Of a stretch of DNA of 9,759 nt, positions 5,905 to 9,759 are shown one piece after another. The DNA is taken from the NCBI GenBank assembly GCA_022702195.1, contig JAKONB010000462.1, forward strand, positions 1 to 9,759, given 5' to 3'. Under the pieces are notes generated by a model, which saw only the letters and a program-made list of their open reading frames with translations, searched no databases and had not been told where the DNA came from. The position numbers and the translations under genes were made by a program. Origin of the DNA: Beijerinckiaceae bacterium. Its GTDB lineage: Bacteria > Pseudomonadota > Alphaproteobacteria > Rhizobiales > Beijerinckiaceae. Within the stretch, counting starts at the first letter, position 1. Each line of letters starts with the position of its first letter.

Positions 5905-8112
5905 ATGCTGAAGGTCGCCCGGAATCCGGATCCCGTTCCCTCCCGCCGCGCCTTCCTCGGGGGAGCGGCCGTCGCCTCGGGCGCCCTGGTGATCGGCTTC
6001 ACCCTGGCGCCCGCGCGGCAGGCGCGCGCCGCCGCCGGCGGCCCGGACCTCGCCGCCATGCCGGCCCAGCCCAACGCCTTCGTGCGGATCGCCGCCGACG
6101 ACACCGTGACGGTGGTGATCAAGCACCTCGACATGGGCCAGGGCAACACCACGGGCCTGGCCACCATCCTGGCCGACGAACTCGACGCCGACTGGTCCAC
6201 GGTGCGGACCAGCTTCGCCCCGGCCGATGCCGCGCTCTACAACAATTTCGCCTTCGGACCCGTCCAGGGCACGGGCGGCTCCACCGCCATCGCCAATTCC
6301 TGGTACCAGCTGCGCAAGGCGGGGGCCGCCGCCCGCGCCATGCTGGTGGCCGCCGCCGCCGAGCGCTGGACAGTGCCGGCCGCCGAGATCACCGTGGAGA
6401 CCGGCACCCTGCGCCATGCCGCCTCGAACCGTCAGGGCCGGTTCGGCGCCTTCGCCGAGGCCGCCGCCGCCCAGCCGGTGCCGGCGGAGCCGAAGCTGAA
6501 GGATCCGAGCCAGTGGCGGCTGATCGGCGCCAAGGTCGGACGCCTCGATTCACTGTCCAAGACCGACGGCAGCGCCCTCTATTCTCTCGACATCCGCCGC
6601 CCCGGCCAGGTGACGGCCGTGGTCGCCCATGCGCCGCGCTTCGGCGGGGTGGTGAAGCAGGTGGACGACCGGGCCGCCCGCGCCGTGACAGGCGTGCTCG
6701 ACGTGGTGACGATCCCCACCGGCGTGGCGGTGATCGCCCGCGACACCTGGTCGGCGATGAAGGGCCGCGAGGCCCTCACCGTGACCTGGGACGACCGGGC
6801 CGCCGAGACCCGCTCGTCCGACGCCCTCATGGCCGAGTATCGCGAGCGGGTGAAGACCCCCGGCCTCGTCGCCGCGCAGCGGGGCGATGCCGCCGGGGCC
6901 ATCGCCGGTTCGGCCCAGGTGCTGGAGGCCGAATTCACCTTCCCGTACCTCGCCCACGCGGCGATGGAGCCGCTCAACGCCACCATCGAGCGCGCCGCGG
7001 ACGGGACCTACGACGTGTTCGCCGGCTGTCAGCTCCAGACCATCGAGCAGGCCGTGGTGGCCGCCACCCTCGGGGTGACCACCGACAAGGTCCGCCTGCA
7101 TACCCAATGGGCCGGCGGTTCGTTCGGCCGGCGCGCCACGCCCAGCGCCGATTATTTCGCCGAGACCGCCGCCATCGTGAAGGCCACCGGCGGCAAGGCG
7201 CCGGTCCATCTGGTCTGGACCCGCGAGGACGACATGGCCGGCGGGTTCTACCGGCCGATGGTGGTGCACCGGATGCGGGCGGGCCTCGACGCCAAGGGGG
7301 CGATCACCGGCTGGGAGCACCGGGTGGTCGGCAAGTCGATCATGATCGGCACCGCCTTCGAGACCATGCTGGTGAAGGACGGCGTCGACGCCACCAGTGT
7401 TGAGGGCGCCTCCGACACGCCCTACGCCCTGCCGGCCTACCGCTTCGAGGTCCACAACACCCGCGAGGGGGTGCCGGTCCTGTGGTGGCGCTCGGTGGGC
7501 CATACCCACACCGCCCAGGCGATGGAGGTGTTCATCGACGAATTGGCCCATGCGGCCAAGGTCGATCCGGTGGCCTACCGCCTCGGTCTGTTGAAAGCGG
7601 CCCCACGCCTGTCGGCCACCCTGACCCTCGCCGCCGAGAAGGCCGGCTGGGGCGGGAACGCCTCCGAGAAGGGCCGTGGCGTCGGGGTCGCGGCCCACGA
7701 ATCCTTCGGCTCCTACGTCGCCATGGTGGCCGACGTGACGGCGAAGGACGGCAAGGTGAAGGTGAACCGCATCGTCGCGGCGGTGGATGTCGGGATCGCG
7801 GTGAACCCCGACATCATCCGCGCCCAGGTGGAGGGCGCGGTGGGCTTCGCCCTCTCCTCGGTCCTGCGCAACCGCATCACCCTCAAGGACGGCGTGGTGC
7901 AGGAGAAGAACTTCGACGCCTACGAGCCGACCCGGATGAGCGAGATGCCGGTGGTGGAGGTGCATATCGTGCCCTCCGGTGCGGCGCCCACCGGCATCGG
8001 CGAGCCCGGCGTTCCGGTCCTCGCCCCGGCGATCTCCAACGCCGTCTTCGCCGCTACCGGCCAGCGCCTCCGCTCGCTGCCCCTCGACCTCAGCGGATTG
8101 AAGGGCGCGTGA
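5905..8112 (+). CDS. iorB: Molybdopterin large subunit of an IorB-type hydroxylase, Tat-exported
   Basis: This 735-residue protein is the catalytic subunit of a xanthine-dehydrogenase-family molybdoenzyme, hydroxylating a carbon using water and passing electrons to the small subunit. Start ATG 5905 is chosen for GGAG six bases upstream; ATG 5893 in the same frame has none. The amino end carries a twin-arginine signal (SRRAFLGG, 13-20), a hydrophobic stretch and an ARQARAAAG region likely to hold the cleavage site near residue 43. Conserved features include HLDMGQGNTTGLATILADEL (74-93), AHAAMEPLNA (350-359), cofactor-binding GGSFGRR (404-410), VLWWRSVGHTH (525-535) and GIGEPGVP (697-704). E700 in the last motif corresponds to the active-site glutamate of the family. 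The WRSVGH motif is typical of IorB rather than CO or xanthine dehydrogenases. No cytochrome, FAD subunit or XdhC-type chaperone gene adjoins. The product probably acts in the periplasm; its substrate is unknown. Confidence 0.92.
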   Translation: MLKVARNPDPVPSRRAFLGGAAVASGALVIGFTLAPARQARAAAGGPDLAAMPAQPNAFVRIAADDTVTVVIKHLDMGQGNTTGLATILADELDADWSTVRTSFAPADAALYNNFAFGPVQGTGGSTAIANSWYQLRKAGAAARAMLVAAAAERWTVPAAEITVETGTLRHAASNRQGRFGAFAEAAAAQPVPAEPKLKDPSQWRLIGAKVGRLDSLSKTDGSALYSLDIRRPGQVTAVVAHAPRFGGVVKQVDDRAARAVTGVLDVVTIPTGVAVIARDTWSAMKGREALTVTWDDRAAETRSSDALMAEYRERVKTPGLVAAQRGDAAGAIAGSAQVLEAEFTFPYLAHAAMEPLNATIERAADGTYDVFAGCQLQTIEQAVVAATLGVTTDKVRLHTQWAGGSFGRRATPSADYFAETAAIVKATGGKAPVHLVWTREDDMAGGFYRPMVVHRMRAGLDAKGAITGWEHRVVGKSIMIGTAFETMLVKDGVDATSVEGASDTPYALPAYRFEVHNTREGVPVLWWRSVGHTHTAQAMEVFIDELAHAAKVDPVAYRLGLLKAAPRLSATLTLAAEKAGWGGNASEKGRGVGVAAHESFGSYVAMVADVTAKDGKVKVNRIVAAVDVGIAVNPDIIRAQVEGAVGFALSSVLRNRITLKDGVVQEKNFDAYEPTRMSEMPVVEVHIVPSGAAPTGIGEPGVPVLAPAISNAVFAATGQRLRSLPLDLSGLKGA

Positions 8113-8120
8113 CCGTGGTG

Positions 8121-8134
8121 ATTTCACGTGAAAT
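8121..8134. promoter_or_regulatory. Perfect 14-bp palindrome, parS-like (candidate ParB-family site)
   Basis: ATTTCACGTGAAAT is its own reverse complement. The inner twelve bases, TTTCACGTGAAA, equal the core of the widely conserved chromosomal parS site, and 13 of 16 positions match TGTTTCACGTGAAACA. It sits nine bases after the iorB stop, between two convergent genes, where a promoter operator is not expected. As RNA it would be a weak AU-rich hairpin, so it is unlikely to be a terminator. ParB binding is inference. Confidence 0.4.
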
Positions 8135-8160
8135 AATTCGGTAACCATCCGGGGCCGAAT

Positions 8161-8198
8161 CGGCGCGACGGATCGCCCATCGGGCATCCGCCGCGCCG
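8161..8198 (-). terminator. Long hairpin terminator after the alpha/beta hydrolase gene
   Basis: CGGCGCGACGGAT (8161-8173) pairs with ATCCGCCGCGCCG (8186-8198) at 12 of 13 positions. An inner stem GCCC/GGGC (8175-8178, 8182-8185) closes on a three-base loop. The one mismatch is A-C in plus-strand RNA but a G-U pair in minus-strand RNA, so the fold favours the hydrolase transcript, whose stop is four bases away. The tail reads AUUCGG, with no proper U tract. It may also stop iorB transcripts. Confidence 0.6.
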
Positions 8199-8202
8199 CT
8201 CA

Positions 8203-9024
8203 TCAGCCCTTGAGGAATGCCAGGATATCGCCGGTCAGCCGCTCCGCATGGGTGAACGGCAGCGCATGCGAGCCGCCCTCGTATTCGATCAGCCGCGCCT
8301 GCGGGATCGCCGCCGCGGCGGCCCGGCCCGATACGTCGATCGGCACCGTCTGATCGGCATCGCCGTGGATGATCAGGGTCGGCACGGTGAAACCCGCCAT
8401 GTCGGGGCGGAAATCCGTGGCGGCGAAGGCGCGCACGCACTCCACCGTGGCCCGGGGCGAGGCCCGCATGGCGAGATGGCCGGTCCATTCCATCAGGTCG
8501 GTGGAGGCGGGCGAGGAGAAGAGTCCGGCCCCGAAGAAGGTCTTCGAGAAATTCGCCAGGAAATGCGGCCGGTCGGCCTTCAGGCCGTCGATCATCTGCT
8601 CGAACACGCCGGCATCGACCCCGTCGGGATGGTCCGGGGTTTTCAGCATCATCGGCGTCACCGCCGAGACGAGGACGGCCCGGGCGATCCGGTCCGACCC
8701 GTGGCGGGCGAGGTAACGGGCGACCTCGCCGCCGCCCATGGAGAACCCCACCAGGGTCACTTCCCGGAGGTCGAGACCCTCGAGCAGGGCCTTCAGGTCG
8801 TCCGCGAAGGTGTCGTAATCGTAGCTCGTCCAGGGCTGATCCGAACGGCCGAAACCACGCCGGTCGTAAGCGATGGTCCGGTGGCCCGCCTCGGTGACCG
8901 CCGGCATCTGGTATTCCCACATATCGGCGTCGAGGGGCCAGCCATGGATGAACACCACCGGGCTGCCGCTGCCCCAATCCTTGTAGAAGAGCTGCGTGCC
9001 GTCCTGGGTCGCGATGAAGGGCAT
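8203..9024 (-). CDS. Alpha/beta hydrolase, cofactor-free haloperoxidase/esterase type
   Basis: This 273-residue cytoplasmic protein is a full-length single-domain alpha/beta hydrolase. The oxyanion-hole region is VVFIHGWPLDADMW (23-36), followed by AYDRRGFGRSDQPW (52-65). The nucleophile elbow is GFSMGGGEVARYLAR with S95. The acid is D224 in HGDADQTVP, and the histidine is H253 in GGSHALPFTHAE. The catalytic triad is therefore complete. The pattern RRGFGRSDQPW plus GFSMGGGEVARY is characteristic of non-heme chloroperoxidases (cofactor-free haloperoxidases), which in vivo are usually esterases or perhydrolases. The natural substrate cannot be read from sequence. The start has GGAG six bases upstream. 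It is a single-gene unit, convergent with iorB and divergent from the glycosylase gene by 117 bases. Confidence 0.93.
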   Translation of the reverse strand: MPFIATQDGTQLFYKDWGSGSPVVFIHGWPLDADMWEYQMPAVTEAGHRTIAYDRRGFGRSDQPWTSYDYDTFADDLKALLEGLDLREVTLVGFSMGGGEVARYLARHGSDRIARAVLVSAVTPMMLKTPDHPDGVDAGVFEQMIDGLKADRPHFLANFSKTFFGAGLFSSPASTDLMEWTGHLAMRASPRATVECVRAFAATDFRPDMAGFTVPTLIIHGDADQTVPIDVSGRAAAAAIPQARLIEYEGGSHALPFTHAERLTGDILAFLKG

Positions 9025-9091
9025 GGAAATCTCCGTGCATGCGGCGCATCGGCACCGTCCGCTGACCTAAAGTCGCAACGGCCTCCGCGTT

Positions 9092-9122
9092 CCCGTCCGA
9101 CCCCTCGCCGGAGCCGGACGGG
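9092..9122. repeat. 8-bp inverted repeat in the hydrolase/glycosylase divergent spacer
   Basis: CCCGTCCG (9092-9099) and CGGACGGG (9115-9122) are exact inverted repeats around a 15-base loop. They lie 20 bases before the glycosylase ATG and 68 bases before the hydrolase ATG. This could be leader structure or an operator; no gene ends here, so it is not an ordinary terminator. A shorter 11-bp symmetric motif, ATGCGGCGCAT (9039-9049), is just upstream of the hydrolase ribosome binding site. Confidence 0.4.
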
Positions 9123-9141
9123 GGCCTATCTGGGCTGCTGC

Positions 9142-9759
9142 ATGCCTTCCGAGATCACCCGCATCCCCGCCCGCCAGACCGACGAGACGCCGTTCGACGT
9201 GACCGCGGCGGCCCTGCGCGCCTGCCGGATTTGCCGCGACGCGCCGGTCTACGGTGCGCCGCTGCCGCAGGAGCCGCGCCCGATCATTCAGGGGCTGGCG
9301 AGTGCGCGCCTCTGCATCGCCAGCCAGGCGCCGGGCAACCGGGCCGACAGGAGCGGCGTGCCGTTCATGGACCCGTCCGGCATCCGCCTGCGTGACTGGC
9401 TCGGCCTCGACGAAGTCGCGTTCTACGATGCATCGCGTCTCGCGATCATTCCGATGGGGGCGTGCTTTCCCGGCTACGATGCCAAGGGGGGCGACAAGCC
9501 GCCCCGCCGCGAATGCGCCGAGCGTTGGCGCGAGGCCCTGTTCGCCGGGTTGCCGGCGCTCGACCTCATTCTGGTGATCGGCCAATACGCCCAGGCTTGG
9601 CATCTCGGCCGCGCCGAGGGTGGCCTTACCGGAACCGTCCGCCGCTGGCGGGAGATCCTGGCCGAGCCGCAGCAACCGCGAATCCTGCCGCTGCCGCACC
9701 CGTCCTGGCGCAACAGCGGCTGGCTCAAGGCCAATCCATGGTTCGAGACCGACCTGCTC
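9142..9759 (+). CDS. Uracil-DNA glycosylase superfamily protein (3' end cut by window)
   Basis: The frame from ATG 9142 stays open for 206 codons to the window edge; related proteins are about 200-215 residues, so little should be missing. The sequence has the UDG-superfamily pattern. Motif 1 is SQAPGNRADRSGVPF (61-75), and DPSGIRLRDWLGL follows. A central IIPMGACFPG (102-111) is followed by LILVIGQYAQAWHLG (142-156). Motif 2 is LPHPSWRN (184-191) with H186. An amino-terminal CRIC pair (C28, C31) precedes the domain; C108 and C125 could complete a metal site, but the spacing differs from the classical family 4 [4Fe-4S] set, so a cluster is unproven. The expected role is removing uracil or related damaged bases from DNA. 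Several members of this subgroup have not been tested biochemically. No clear Shine-Dalgarno precedes the start; the gene appears monocistronic, divergent from the hydrolase. Confidence 0.88.
   Translation, partial: MPSEITRIPARQTDETPFDVTAAALRACRICRDAPVYGAPLPQEPRPIIQGLASARLCIASQAPGNRADRSGVPFMDPSGIRLRDWLGLDEVAFYDASRLAIIPMGACFPGYDAKGGDKPPRRECAERWREALFAGLPALDLILVIGQYAQAWHLGRAEGGLTGTVRRWREILAEPQQPRILPLPHPSWRNSGWLKANPWFETDLL

Noticed and set aside
6550..8187. A 545-codon open frame on the minus strand under iorB
   Set aside because: It is antisense to a gene with clear family motifs throughout. Its composition (many G, H, R and D residues) is that of a shadow frame in GC-rich DNA.
8090..9055. A 321-codon minus-strand frame overlapping the hydrolase
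   Set aside because: The neighbouring frame (8203-9024) carries the complete Ser-Asp-His triad and a good ribosome binding site, so this one is a shadow.
9067..9699. A 210-codon minus-strand frame opposite the glycosylase
   Set aside because: The plus strand shows both UDG-superfamily motifs in one continuous frame; the minus-strand product has no motif.
1..9759. CRISPR arrays, tRNA or rRNA genes, insertion sequences, prophage or defence genes
   Set aside because: No regularly spaced repeats, tRNA-like cloverleaf, transposase motif or phage gene could be found by reading both strands.

Overview
The window reads as chromosomal DNA of a high-GC alphaproteobacterium of the Hyphomicrobiales, most likely Methylobacterium or Methylorubrum. 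This rests on codon use with near-saturated GC third positions, the cobS/cobT pair next to a DUF1289 gene, and a PleC/DivJ-type kinase. The genus is inferred from remembered protein similarity, not from a search.

Layout from left to right. (1) Positions 1-404, minus strand: a DUF1289 cysteine-motif protein overlapping by four bases the start of a short membrane-anchored protein that runs off the window. (2) 508-1371, minus strand: an uncharacterised glycosyltransferase-like gene whose GC content is clearly below that of its neighbours, bounded by hairpin-rich spacers. It looks like a later arrival. (3) 1612-3578: two divergent genes for the last steps of cobalamin assembly, cobS (minus) and cobT (plus), 98 bases apart. 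(4) 3585-5134, minus strand: a membrane sensor histidine kinase broken by a one-base deletion in the ATP-binding domain at about 3877-3878. (5) 5393-8112, plus strand: a two-gene molybdenum hydroxylase operon, with a small [2Fe-2S] subunit and a large Tat-exported molybdopterin subunit of the IorA/IorB type. (6) 8203-9024, minus strand: an alpha/beta hydrolase of the cofactor-free haloperoxidase/esterase type. (7) 9142-9759, plus strand: an almost complete uracil-DNA glycosylase superfamily protein cut by the window end.

Most genes look like independent housekeeping or metabolic units. CobT makes alpha-ribazole phosphate and CobS joins the ribazole to adenosylcobinamide-GDP, so these two act in one pathway. 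The IorA/IorB pair forms one enzyme that probably works in the periplasm. The kinase and iorAB share a 258-base divergent upstream region, but nothing here shows that one regulates the other.

Most worth a second look are the kinase frameshift, the low-GC glycosyltransferase-like gene between cobS and DUF1289, and a perfect 14-bp palindrome at 8121-8134. The palindrome carries the core of the chromosomal parS (ParB-binding) site and lies between two convergent genes, where a promoter operator is not expected. I found no clear evidence of a wholly new multi-gene system.
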